From contig NW_022985372.1 in NCBI RefSeq assembly GCF_010093625.1, forward strand, positions 98,117-162,116: a stretch of 64,000 nucleotides of DNA, given 5' to 3'. The stretch comes from Macroventuria anomochaeta. Its lineage: Eukaryota > Ascomycota > Dothideomycetes > Pleosporales > Didymellaceae. The position numbers and the translations under genes were made by a program. The notes under the pieces were generated by a model that made no database searches, was not told where the DNA came from, and saw only the letters and a program-made list of their open reading frames with translations. Shown here piece after piece: positions 37,256 to 47,431 of this stretch (the first letter of the stretch is position 1; each line of letters begins with the position of its first letter).

Positions 37256-37327
37256 ATGGTAGACGAACTGTGGGACCGGCACATGATTGACCCTAATGAG
37301 CTTGAAGCACCCCCCGTGTACTATTGA
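37256..37327 (+). CDS. Short ORF (23 aa) behind a strong promoter, possibly a gene remnant
   Basis: Reads MVDELWDRHMIDPNELEAPP and three more residues before TGA. The composition is protein-like, and after the stop the same frame reads on for 18 codons (IRTLNWLEQRLPDPG) before the next stop. Either this is the broken N-terminus of a former gene, or the first exon of one whose later exons I could not find, or a short peptide. No family was recognised. Confidence 0.3.
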   Translation: MVDELWDRHMIDPNELEAPPVYY

Positions 37328-37921
37328 TCAGTATTGATCAGAACTCTCAACTGGCTCGAACAGCGGCTACCGGATCCCGGATAATGATTTTGCAAGCCGT
37401 AAACCCTCTCTCAGGATCTATGCCACCACGTCTACTGCCATGATACGGTTTTCATCTGAACCTACTTGCAGGTATGTGAAGTTCCTGCCGGCACAGTATA
37501 CCATCGGGCTACCTGCCTCCGAGCAACACTCCCAATACCACTGTCTGCATCTCATCTCACAGCATGTTTGTTATCTCGGGAACAACGTTTTGAAAACACA
37601 CATTTGGTGTTTATTTGGTGTAGTTGAAGAATTCTGACGATCACCTGACCATGGCCCCACTTTCCATCTCCCGACAAATCCACCTCTGAAGTTTGGCATC
37701 CAGCAGCAGTTCGTAGGATCGAATAAACATCACGAATGAACCGCTCGGCAGTAGAGTGCGACTCGACAATTGGGAACCTAACACTCAACGGAAGATCCGC
37801 GTAAGGCCTCCTCGAAACCTACTTTGTCAGACGTGTCGTGGTACACACCATCGGGTAAGTTGCCTTCATCGCCACCACGAACCCCTTAATTTAATGTTTC
37901 ATCTTCATTCATTTTGCCACA

Positions 37922-38340
37922 GCGGCAATGTCATATGCAGGTACCCGTTGAATCCTACCCAAGGCCCCACTTGCCGACTACTATCGAATCTTCGAATCTT
38001 CGAACTTGGAAGTAGGGTTTCAAAGCCAAACGAGTAAGAGCCATGCGTTTGCCACCTACGTGAGGACGGGGCGACTGGGATTGACTTTGTATTGATACAC
38101 ACGACTGAGTCGCAAATTGGGACCTGCAACACCTGTTGCAGAAGAGCCTCAACAAGGTTCTTCGCTTTACTTTCCTCCGGTCTCAACGCAGAACACCTTA
38201 GATCTTATTCGTAACATATCTGCGGCAACGTCATTGTGCAGGTACCCAGCGACCAACTCACCGGGCCGCACCTGCCGACGACCAGCTTGGATACGAGCTT
38301 TCGAACACAGCGTGAGTAAGAGTGGCGTTTGCCACATAGG
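37922..38340 (+). repeat. Diverged direct repeat, copies 37922-38060 and 38222-38340
   Basis: Both copies open with GCGGCAAYGTCAT, then TGCAGGTACCC, share CACYTGCCGAC, carry TTCGAAC words and close with GAGTAAGAG then GCGTTTGCCAC. They are exactly 300 bp apart at their starts. The embedded AGGTAC and GTRAGT words look like splice donors, so the unit could be a duplicated, decayed exon-intron pair. Confidence 0.6.
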
Positions 38341-39073
38341 AGAAGCGAAGTCATTCAATCTGAGTTCAGGGCACCCCCCAAGAGTCTGACTCACTGCCTG
38401 AGGTTTGCAACGCATGCCACAAAGTAGCTTCAGTGAAGCCTCACTTGAGGCAATCAACCCGAGGAAAAGTCTTTCGCCTCACTTCCCCTTAGGCCTCCAT
38501 TTTGAACACTCTTTCGATTCAGGAAGTGTTTAGGTATCGCAGTGAGGTCAATATGCATTATACATCTTACCATTGAGTGCTATTTTGATCACTGACTGCA
38601 ACACCTTGCTCTTACTCCCATCTTCCCGTCTTTCCCTCTCCTTCCTCGCCGGCTCCAACGCACTTCCAACCCCCCCCCCCCCGGACAGACACTTCGAAGA
38701 AATAGAGATTCCTGCGCAAGGAGATTGGCCGGGCGAAGCTCGAGCTCAGGCTCGGTTGCTCAAACGAGGGAGGGAGAGCGTCAGAAGCCAAGGGAGCTAA
38801 GTGGGGCGAAGAACTGATGAATTTGGAAGGGAGATGGGCGGAAGAGGTGTGAAGGTAAGGGAGCAAGGGCAGAGATTTCAACTCCATGTTCGGCGTGGGA
38901 GGGGACAGCTAAAATCGTAGGAGCTCTTGCCATGCGTCTATTGATTTGCTTGCTTGCTCGTTCGTAGTGAAGGGAAAGTGGTCTGATGGGAAGCAGTAGG
39001 GCGAACATGATGAATTAGGATTTTGTGGAGAGTAAGCTTCACATCACAGCGACCTTTGGATCCCCGAATCTAT

Positions 39074-40592
39074 CTAGCGATGCAAAAACCCCTTCGCTTT
39101 GCCCTTGGCATGTTCGAACAATCGGTCTCTAAAACCCCTCTTCTCCGCTGCCGGGGCGTCAGCAGATGGCGCTGGCGCTGGCGCTGGCTGGTTCTCGCTC
39201 TGCTGCTCCGGTAGCTGCGACTGCTGGGGCGGTGGTGCTGGTGCGCCGCCAGCAGCACTTTTCCCTCCCACAGTCACAATGAAGAGTTTCGGATCCCCAG
39301 CGTTCACTTTGCCAGACTGATCTTCGCCAGAGTCGGGCTGCACATCGTCGTAGGCAAACGCATATCCCTTCCTGTCCACGTTGTGCTCGTGCACCAGCCT
39401 TGCGTAATGATTCGTCGGATCGCGTCTATAAAACGTATCAGGCTGACTCGGGTGTTCTTCCGTCTCCGTGATACTGCTCCTCACAAACGCAGCAGCCAGT
39501 CTTGGAATGATAGCGTTGCGCGCTGGACTCTGCCCGGTCGTGAAAGGGCCGGAGTTGCAGCCCAGGATATCGGCGGTGTTGGGCCTGTCGAATTCCTCGT
39601 CCCCGATCTTGAGTTTGCCGGAGGATGTGATGTGGCCTTCGAGCACGCCGGGCCCGGCTTGCGTGTTGACTCTGCATTTGCAGGAGGCGTATTTGGACCA
39701 TACTTCGTCGACGAGGGGCTCGAAGTAGCCGGAGAAGTCGGCGCCGACTGCGCCGCCGTGAGTTGCGTTCAAGATCCTGAGGTTCTGGCCGTTTTCGTTG
39801 ACGACGAGCTTGTCCCATGGGCGGCCGTCCTTTTGGGCTTGTTCGCGTAGGGAGTCGGCCATGCGGTCTAAACCATCTGGGCGCATGCCGGCCACGCGTT
39901 GCTCCTCGCCGCTCTGCTGCTGCAGGCTGATGGCGATGGGGATTTTGGGCACGAAGTCTACGTACGATATGTTGGCGTAGAGTTGTGCGTCGTTCAATGT
40001 GAACTCTGCGAAGCCGAAATTCACGCCGTGATTGGGATCGCTGGGATTCAGCACCGAGGGTTCTACCAACGCTGGTCCTCCAGGGTTAAGGAGGAAGGTG
40101 AGCTTTCCATCTACGATCCAGATACGGCCGCCGGCTATTTGTGGAATGGTGATATTCGTTGTGTTGCCTGGTGCACCGAGTGGAATAGCGCAGTCTTCTT
40201 GGAGTGAGGAGCCAATGTCTTTTACTTCGGCAGGGAAGTACAGATCCCTGCCATTCGCTCGGAGGAGACATCGTTTGCCATCGTGCTGGATGGCGATGCC
40301 TGTCTATTGGGGCCGTCAGGAGGACTGTTTTGCAGGTGCAGACGTTCACGCTGAACTCACAACGTAGGCGTGAATGTTCTCCGAGTCGGAGTCGTTCTTG
40401 AGCGCGATGTGCAACGAGTCTGGCATAGTTGTTAGATTGCTGGAAGGGAATGTCCGCGAAATGCGAAGTACCTTGCTGCTGTAAAGTGGTAGCAGTGATG
40501 GTGTTGGCAAGCCGGTTTGCGTGGCGAACGTCATCGGGCGCGAGGACCCACTTGCCTTGTTGCCGTTGTTTGTTGCGGCTCCTTCTCAACAT
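39074..40592 (-). CDS. GH64-family beta-1,3-glucanase-like protein
   Basis: A thaumatin-like-fold GH64 protein; family members cleave laminarin-type beta-1,3-glucan to pentasaccharides. Exons inferred: 40592-40472, 40419-40361 and 40303-39074, giving 469 aa. Joins give TTLQQQDSLHIALKNDS and IHAYVTGIAIQHDGKRC, the usual start of the GH64 domain. Core phrases include CAIPLGAPGNTTNITIP, FGFAEFTLND and SYVDFVPKIPIA. The C-terminus is unusual: a Pro/Gln/Ala-rich linker and a basic helix (RDRLFEHAKGKAKGFLHR). No signal peptide is visible, so export, if any, is non-classical. The first exon is the least certain part. The 3' end lies before a gene-poor region. Confidence 0.82.
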
Positions 40593-40722
40593 GCAGCCAC
40601 AGGATCAAGCAGAAGGCATACATCAGTTTCCGTCAACCGGGAGAAGTGAAATCGCAGAGACTTGCATGGTCGACTCCTACGTATAGTTTTCCCCGGCATC
40701 CTGAGCTCCTCATCATAGCCGA

Positions 40723-41863
40723 TCAAAATGCATCGTGACTGTCATCACCCTCTCCGTTCTGCATCAACGTTTCCCCTTCGTCGCCACCCTCATCCTCATC
40801 GTCCACAAGCGGCACGAACCGGAAGTCGACGAAGCTCACTTGGCTCGAGCCACCGCCAGCCGCAGCCTCGACCTCGATCATGAACTGCATACTCAGCACA
40901 CCCTGCATATCGACTCTCACACTGACTTTGGTAGCTACGCTCATTGCGCGGGCAGCTTTCTGGATTAAGCTATACTTGTAGCTCGCCCGGAGAACGGTAT
41001 CTGGATCTGAGAGCTGGAAGGTCTCGAGGAGGTTCACTGGCGGTGTGTTGGCCTCATCGGGCTTGGCTGCAGTTGGGCGGAGCGTGGATTTGGGCGGCTG
41101 GTTGTTGAACTCGACTCTCGCTGAGCCAAGAGTACCGGTCGAAGACAAGGCGAAGAGTGGCTTCCCGCGTACCATCCTGGCGTACATGGTCAGCTTCTCT
41201 GGAGAGGTGGACGAGAGCTCCAGGATAGCGTCGTGCAGCCAGCTACCGCGCATGATGGTCTTGAAGGCCAGGCTCTGGCGGTCGAAAGGTATCTCATCGG
41301 TGTACTCGGGCTGGTAGGTCGTGAGGTCGCATGATGTGCGTATGCTGGCCTCGGTGAGGATGACCGAGAGCGGAGCACCAGGCGCATCGTACGTGATTCG
41401 ACACAGGTTGTTCATGCCAAGGACGTTGTTCGAGAAGGCGGTGCTCGTTGGGTAGGGGTTGTCGCGCGCCCATGGCGGCCTGGAGGCATCGGGGTCGGTG
41501 AGGCCGAAGATCTGGAGGGTTTCGAGTAGCGCGGCAAGGGAGATGTGGAAGGTCAGGGGGGGGGTCGCTTCTTCGTCGTCGGAGTCTGCGGACGGGGGTG
41601 GAACGGGCGGCGCATGGAAGCTGTATGTGGTGAAGAGCGACTTGTCGAGGAAGGCAGAGGCTGCGCGCACGTGTCAGTGCGAACGCGTCGCAGGCAGAGG
41701 CAGACGCACCCTCCATGACGCTCGCCTCGTCGACCGAGAACTTCAGCCCCTCATGGCTCAGCTGTACGTGTGCCTTGGACGCAAACGCGATGCAGCGCAG
41801 CAGTGTGAACAGCTGGCGGGCGGAGCTGGAGACGGCTGTGAGCACGGGCGGCTCGTCTGGCAT
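40723..41863 (-). CDS. RAD1: RAD1/Rec1 checkpoint clamp subunit (9-1-1)
   Basis: PCNA-like subunit of the Rad9-Hus1-Rad1 checkpoint clamp, loaded at damaged DNA. Exons 41863-41710 and 41660-40723 give 363 aa. The start MPDEPPVLTAVSSSARQLF and the join VMEG-ASAFLDKSLFTTYSF fit the fungal Rad1 pattern; later phrases CDLTTYQPEY and QVSFVDFRFVPL are typical. The C-terminus is acidic. Another Met lies 60 bp upstream (MTSNPHPSTTLPPPPP), a less likely start. It ends 130 bp before the GH64 start, and OST5 ends 110 bp before it. All three run in the same direction. Confidence 0.93.
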
Positions 41864-41973
41864 GGTGGGTGTTAGGGGGGGAGGGGGGGGGAGGGTGGTA
41901 GACGGGTGAGGATTGGACGTCAAGTGTTATTGCATTCCCATAGACTACAGCGCCGGTTTTGGATATCAGGAGA

Positions 41974-42404
41974 CTAGACGTAGACGCCGACTGCGCAGAT
42001 CATGTACACTGCGCCGAACCTGCAGCTGTTAGCACGGCGATTCATGTTGGCGTGCGGAGCGCATACCCAAATGCTATCGAAGCGGGTGCGCCGACGAGGG
42101 GCAGGTTGGCGAGCGAGCGGTCTGTGAGCGGGTGAGCGTGTGAGCGTGTGAGCGGGTGAGCGGTGGCTGGGGCGGGTCGGGGGGTGAGGCGGGGTGAGGC
42201 GGTGGGCATACTGAGGCCGAAGAAGCCGGTCAAGAGCAGCGCTGGAGTACTATCAGCACGGCTACGCACAGCAGCTCAACTACGCGAGAACCTACAAGCG
42301 AACAGCAGTGCAAAGCCAATGGTGAACTGGCCGTTCTTTCCGATCGCGGGCTGGAAGGGCGACGCCGCGGCAGCCTCCCAGACATCTGCAAGAGGGCTCG
42401 ACAT
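41974..42404 (-). CDS. OST5: OST5, oligosaccharyltransferase small subunit
   Basis: A small two-helix membrane subunit of the ER oligosaccharyltransferase (TMEM258 in animals), part of the Ost1 subcomplex for N-glycosylation. Four exons inferred: 42404-42296, 42241-42212, 42121-42067 and 42019-41974, totalling exactly 80 codons (79 aa), the family length. It reads MSSPLADVWEAAAASPFQ at the start, LLLTGFFGLNRSLANLPLVG in the middle, and ends GAVYMICAVGVYV, the family's C-terminal signature. Introns are 54, 90 and 47 bp; the second carries a run of ~10-bp CRCTCAC-type repeats. Exon 2 is only 30 bp. Divergent from GCN5 with 264 bp between starts. Confidence 0.88.
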
Positions 42405-42603
42405 GGTGCAGTGGACGGATGGGTGCTTGGAGCTATGGTGAAGCTGCGCAGGTGTCCTCTCCATGGCCGCGCAGGCTGATCGGCGCTGATTGGCCTGTGC
42501 AGACACCTCCGCGTCCCGACTTCCCCAACATGCACGCTCACGTTCACCACCGACACGGCAGTCGCGACAAACAGCGAACGCTTGCATACGGCAACCGCGC
42601 AAC

Positions 42604-42807
42604 ATGGCGGTCACGGAAGACGGTAAGTCGCGCGCTCTCGTTGCCTTCACCCGCACAACAACACAACCATGGCCAACAGCGAGCGACTCGCACGGCTGCG
42701 CGAGGTGGTGGGCTACAGCTCGTCACCACCCATCCGGCCTACCACCCCCGCGCGCAAGACGCTGCCCGAGCTGCCCTCTTCGCCCGACATACCTCTGCGC
42801 GACCTGA
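42604..42807 (+). CDS. Overlapping upstream ORF of GCN5 (67 aa)
   Basis: An ATG at 42604, 65 bp before the GCN5 start, opens a different frame (MAVTEDGKSRALVAF) that runs across the GCN5 start codon and stops at 42807. If it lies on the mRNA it would lower translation of GCN5. The sequence GACGGTAAGT inside it could also be a splice donor of a leader intron, which would remove the uORF. Confidence 0.3.
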   Translation: MAVTEDGKSRALVAFTRTTTQPWPTASDSHGCARWWATARHHPSGLPPPRARRCPSCPLRPTYLCAT

Positions 42808-44155
42808 AGGCTCACACCCAACACGCCCAACACTCCCAACACGCCCAACACGCCCAACACGCGCAAGCTCCCGTCGCACCGCATGCTGACCTCCCGCCTC
42901 CAGCCAAGCGCAAGGCGACCATCGAAGCCAACGCTGGCTCCCCCAAGCGCGCAAAGCAGTCTCCCGCCTCCGACGCCTCCGATCCCCCCGCACCCCCCCC
43001 ACCCCCCGTCAAGCGCATAGTGCCCTTCCCCGAGAAGCCTGCGGTCATCGAAGAGCGCAACGGAGAGATCGAATTCCGTGTCGTCAACAACGATGGCCAG
43101 CGCGAGAGCACCATCATCCTCACTGGGCTCAAGTGCATCTTCCAGAAACAGCTGCCCAAGATGCCCAAGGACTACATCGCCCGTCTCGTCTACGACCGCA
43201 CGCACCTGAGTATCGCCATCGTCAAGAAGCCCCTCGAAGTCGTTGGCGGCATCACCTACCGCCCGTTCGACAAGGGCCAGTTCGCCGAAATCGTCTTCTG
43301 CGCCATTTCCTCGGACCAGCAGGTCAAGGGCTATGGCGCGCACCTTATGTCGCATCTCAAGGACTACGTCAAGGCCACCTCGCAGGTCATGCACTTCCTG
43401 ACATACGCCGACAACTACGCCATCGGGTACTTCAAGAAGCAGGGCTTCACCAAAGAGATCACGCTCGAGAAACGGCGGTGGATGGGCTACATCAAGGACT
43501 ACGAGGGTGGTACGATCATGCAATGTAGCATGGTGCCCAAGATCCGCTACCTCGAGAGCGGGCGCATGCTGCTCAAGCAAAAGGAGTGTGTCAACGCCAA
43601 AATCCGCGCCGTCTCGAAGTCGTTCCAGATCCACGCTCCGCCTGCCCAGTGGGCAAAGGGAGATGTCAGGCCAATCGACCCGCTCACTATCCCCGCTATC
43701 AAGTCTTCAGGCTGGTCGCCAGTCATGGACGAACTTGCGCGCGCGCCCCGCCACGGACCAAACTACAACCAGCTCCTCCACTTGCTCAACGATATGCAGA
43801 ACAACTCCAACGCCTGGCCCTTCCAGCAGCCTGTCAACAAAGACGAGGTCCTCGACTACTACGACGTCATCAAGGAGCCGATGGACCTCGCGACAATGGA
43901 GGAGAAGCACGAGAAGGATCTGTATCCTACGCCCGAAGACTTCATCCGCGACGCCAAGCTCATATTCGACAATTGTCGCAAGTACAACAATGAGAGCACT
44001 CCGTACGCGAAGGCGGCCGGGCGGTTGGAGAGGTTCATGTGGCAGCAGATTAGGAACATCCCCGAGTGGTCGGTAAGTGTTGGCTGCGTTCACTGTGCTG
44101 TGTACCCGAGCTAACGTGTGTGCAGCATCTTGAGGGTGAGCTCGGCGGGAAGTAG
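42669..44155 (+). CDS. GCN5: GCN5 histone acetyltransferase (SAGA/ADA)
   Basis: Catalytic subunit of SAGA, acetylating histone H3 in the nucleus. Exons 42669-44072 and 44126-44155 give 477 aa. The N-terminal 125 residues are fungus-type low complexity, with a QHA tandem repeat (residues 51-66) and Pro-rich runs. The GNAT domain spans about 130-300: general base E207 (GQFAEIVFCAI) and acetyl-CoA loop QQVKGYGAHLM. The bromodomain spans about 365-460 (WPFQQPVNKDEVLDYYDVIK, FDNCRKYNNESTPY). The last exon adds HLEGELGGK after the 53-bp intron; without splicing the tail would be VSVGCVHCAVYPS. ATG context ACAACCATGG is good. Confidence 0.97.
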
Positions 44156-44616
44156 TCTCGACGGCCACCACATCAACACAAACCCTCGGCAGAGATTCAT
44201 GCGCTGATGTCACTTCTGTATCAGGGCTTCTACGGACATCTCATCACAAACGGGACTAAATCGTTTCCAAGGGGACGTGGACAACAGGAGTAGCATAGCA
44301 AGGCGTTTGGGATTGTCACGGGCAAAGCCCTGCAGGCTAGCAGGCAGCATTGGGCTAGGGTACGGTGTTTGGGTGTTGAACATAGGATATACCACTTATG
44401 CGCTTCGAATGCTAATGCATGTTACCTCACCTTCTCTGATCAGCATCGTCTGGGCCGCCCAAATCAGGTTCAAAGTGTGTGCAGACGAAATCGAACCGTG
44501 ATCGCAATGTACATCCTTAGAACAGACTTGAGATCAGGACGGCCTGCAAGATCGACCGTTACTAGTACGAAGAAAAAAAAAATCCGTTGCACTTCAGAGA
44601 GTTGTGCAACACGAAC
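44156..44616. other. Intergenic, left of gap
   Basis: This 461-bp stretch after GCN5 holds an A-run at about 44572-44582 and ends at the assembly gap. No feature was recognised. Confidence 0.5.
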
Positions 44617-44706
44617 NNNNNNNNNNNNNNNNNNNNNNNNNNNNNNNNNNNNNNNNNNNNNNNNNNNNNNNNNNNNNNNNNNNNNNNNNNNNNNNNNNNN
44701 NNNNNN
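44617..44706. other. Assembly gap (90 N)
   Basis: Unresolved bases, next to repeat DNA. The gap length may be nominal. Confidence 0.99.
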
Positions 44707-44869
44707 ATCCCCACACTTGGTCTCCTCTACACCCTTATCTCCAACAAGCCTGAACCATCCTTCCACCAATCCTTCCATCTCAGAGAGCAGTTGGTATCCC
44801 CACCTGGCCCCCTCTCACACATAGAACTGCAGGCAGCAGTCCTTCCTGTTCCAATTGTGTTTGACATTG

Positions 44870-45559
44870 TGTTGAAGTTGTACTTTAAGCAAAGCTCGTA
44901 AGTACTATTTGATTGGTTCTTGAGGATGAGCTCTGGTTCTAGAACAGTAGGGGTAAGTTGCCTAGGTGAAACACCTAACGACAGCTCAGAGTAACAATGA
45001 GTAGTACAGGCAATCTGTCTAGCTCAAAGGTTGATTGAGATCCAATGACAAACTTGATTGACAAGTTTGAACACAAACCATAAGGGTTGTGTTCCTACTT
45101 GCTTATATACAGTCCACCAGATCTGCTTGTTGACAAGCAGAGTTGGTCCTGGCCAATTGTAAGGGTATCTGTGACAGCGAGCTCAGTAGCAATGGGGGGT
45201 GGTCTTGTAAGATTAATTGCTACCGTTCCCTGGCCATTGTGTGCCCAATTATCTATGCGCTCTCACCCATACCATGCTAGCGTCCCAATGGGACATGACA
45301 GCCTACTTCACTACAGCACTGTAATCCCGTTACACCAATACAGATAGATTGTGTCTTGTTGACAAGTACCATATGATGCTCGTTGACAAGCATGGTGTCA
45401 TGATCATTGACAAGCACTCATGTGACCGCTCAGCTGAGAGCATCCTTCAGGTGTTGGCTGGGTAGCCTTGCCGTGCTGCGCCTTCCCCCAGGCTTCCATG
45501 TTTGGTTCGCGGTTACTTATTACCCGTCGTCCTATTGCAGGACGTAGGATTGTAACACA
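44870..45559 (+). mobile_element. LTR-like element end (copy A)
   Basis: A 690-bp block that starts TGTTGAAG and ends TTGTAACACA, so it has TG...CA ends. A TATA-like TTATATAC lies at 45103-45110. One base after the end, TGGTATCCCAGCG resembles the copia-type primer-binding site TGGTATCAGAGC. The first 241 bp are repeated at 46652-46890. Repeated words TTGACAAGCA occur inside. No gag or pol coding was found, so this is a solo LTR, a truncated element or a non-autonomous one. The direction is inferred from the primer-site position. Confidence 0.6.
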
Positions 45560-46651
45560 TTGGTATCCCAGCGCTCTCCTTCACGGCACCAGGTTCTGAT
45601 CATACCCCTCTCTTCTCCTATCTGAGCAGGAGCCTCATCTGTGAAGACTACCTGGTAAAAGTTGTACCCCTTGTTGTCAGGCCTGGCTGATGATATAGTA
45701 CTGTTCTGGCTAGGGCTCACCATTAGAGTGAGCTGTGTGTAAGGTTACTGTAGGCAGGCAATTGGACACAGGATGGATTGGGGCCATCTGGGGCCAAATG
45801 GGATGAGATTAAACAAATCCTTGATGGTTGAGCCTCAAGGTTCATAAGGAATATATACAGGTGGCCTGTGAGCCTCTGGTCCAGTCCTGGAGTACATCTG
45901 AGGGCTGGCCAATACTGTTACAATCAAAGGGCAACCTGCAACAACACTGAATGAACAGGACTACACAACAATACAAGAGGAGCCAAGGAACTGTAGTATT
46001 GATTGACTCAAGCAGTGGGCTGCGTTGGCAATACTCAGTATGATCATCACTCTCAGTGGAGCAACTCAAGTGACCTGAGCAGTGGGCTGCATCGGCAACA
46101 CTTGGCATGAGCAGTATACTTGGTACAATTAGTGTACTTGGTACAATTGGTGTACTTAGTACAATTGGTATACTTGGCATGGTCAGTATACTTGACACAA
46201 GCAGTATACTCAGCATGGTCAGTATACTCAACACAAGCAGTATACTTGGTACAATCAGTATACTCAGTACCAAGCAATCTGAGCAATCTGAGCAATCCTC
46301 TGCTCATGTATATAGCAAGTACACACGCTGCCCTTATGGCATTGTGTTCAACCTTGCCAATCAACTTTGTTATTGGAATCTCACTTGCTCTTGAGCCAGA
46401 CAGTATACTCTGTACTACTCATTGCAACCAGTTGCCATGGTCTTTGACTAGACAACTACCTGACTATTACAAAGGCTACTACTGCCTTGCCCAGATAGTC
46501 TACCCCTGACCACCCAAGCTTTGCTTAGGTGACTGTCAACCCCTATGGCTTTCTGTACCTCTGCTCATCCCTGAGAATCAATCAACTAGTGTCTACAAGC
46601 TTTGCTTAAGGCACAAATTGTAACACACGGGTATTTCCCCTTACATGTACC
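45560..46651. mobile_element. Non-coding interior of the repeat island
   Basis: The sequence between the two LTR-like copies holds no retroviral-type protein. It contains an 18-bp minisatellite. A second ATTGTAACACA (46617-46627), identical to the end of copy A, is followed by a 26-bp word that also precedes the copy at 63590. This suggests nested insertions. Confidence 0.45.
46114..46272. repeat. 18-bp minisatellite, about 9 units
   Basis: Tandem units of the form GTATACTTGGTACAATTA with changes such as GTGTACTTAGTACAATTG and GTATACTTGACACAAGCA. Read on either strand it gives open frames of hexapeptide repeats, which explains the odd Ile/Leu/Val/Ser ORFs there. Confidence 0.85.
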
Positions 46652-46890
46652 TGTTGAAGTCGTACTTTAAGCAAAGCTCGTAAGCACTATTCGATTGGTT
46701 CTCGAGGATGAACTCTGGCTCTGGAACAGTAGGGTAAGTCGCCTGGGTGAAACACCTAACAACGGCTTGGGGTAACGATGAGTAGTACAGGCAATCTGTC
46801 TAGCTCAAAGGTTGGTTGAGATCCAATGACAAACTTAATTGATGAGGTTGAACACAAACTATAAGGGTTGTGTTCCTACATGCTATATAC
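46652..46890 (+). mobile_element. LTR-like element end (copy B)
   Basis: Starts TGTTGAAGTCGTACTTTAAG and matches copy A over its first 240 bp, ending at CTATATAC. Many differences are C/T or G/A. Beyond 46890 the two copies differ. A third partial match to the region before the TATA word lies at 47154-47213. Confidence 0.65.
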
Positions 46891-47431
46891 TAAATGTGTC
46901 TACGTGGTGATCTGTCTGCTCTGTGTGATCTGACAGCGCAGTGAGAGCAGTGGGAGCATTCATGCAGAGTGCTCTGCGTGCTCTGTTGCTGTACGTTGGA
47001 TTGTGAGATCAGTGAGAGCATATATGCAGTCTTACAGCCGGCCTTGTTTCTGTCTCAGTTTAACTGAGGCTTGCCGCTGCTCTGTTGTTGCCTACGTTAG
47101 CGTGAGAGCGATCCTTGTCAGTGCTACCTAGTGTACCACTGATCGTAACACAAGGTTGATTGACAAGGTTGAACATGATGCTATAAGGGCCGTGTTACTA
47201 CTTGCTATATACAGTATGAGAGGGGACTGCTTGTGGACGAGCAGTCCAGACTGATCCAATAGAACAGGAACTAAATTTTTGCATTACTAGAGGAGCCACT
47301 GCTCCTCTTGTCTTCCAGTCTCAGACTCACATAAGATGTTAAAACAATAAAACAATCAAACAATCAACAGCCAGACTAAAACTGTGCTATGTTCTAGAGG
47401 TCTTACAGTCAAATTGTTCAGGTGAACACCC
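46891..47431. other. Repeat-derived spacer
   Basis: Contains the partial LTR match (47154-47213), GAGAGCA/GTGAGAGC words and an A-rich stretch with CAATMAAACAATC repeats near 47342-47372. No coding was recognised. Confidence 0.5.

Larger units (their letters stand above)
34963..39073. other. Gene-poor 4.1-kb stretch with duplicated modules
   Basis: No supported long gene. The part from 37.0 to 38.4 kb is structured: a duplicated module, a TATA box, a short ORF and a duplicated 120-140-bp segment, listed separately. A run of 13 C lies at 38670-38682. The rest (35.1-37.0 and 38.4-39.0 kb) shows only short unrelated open frames. Confidence 0.5.

Noticed and set aside
42723..43634. 303-codon open frame antisense to GCN5
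   Set aside because: It mirrors the GC-rich third-position bias of the GCN5 coding frame and has no family resemblance.
45842..46394. Ile/Leu/Ser hexapeptide-repeat ORFs on both strands
   Set aside because: They are fully explained by the 18-bp minisatellite.
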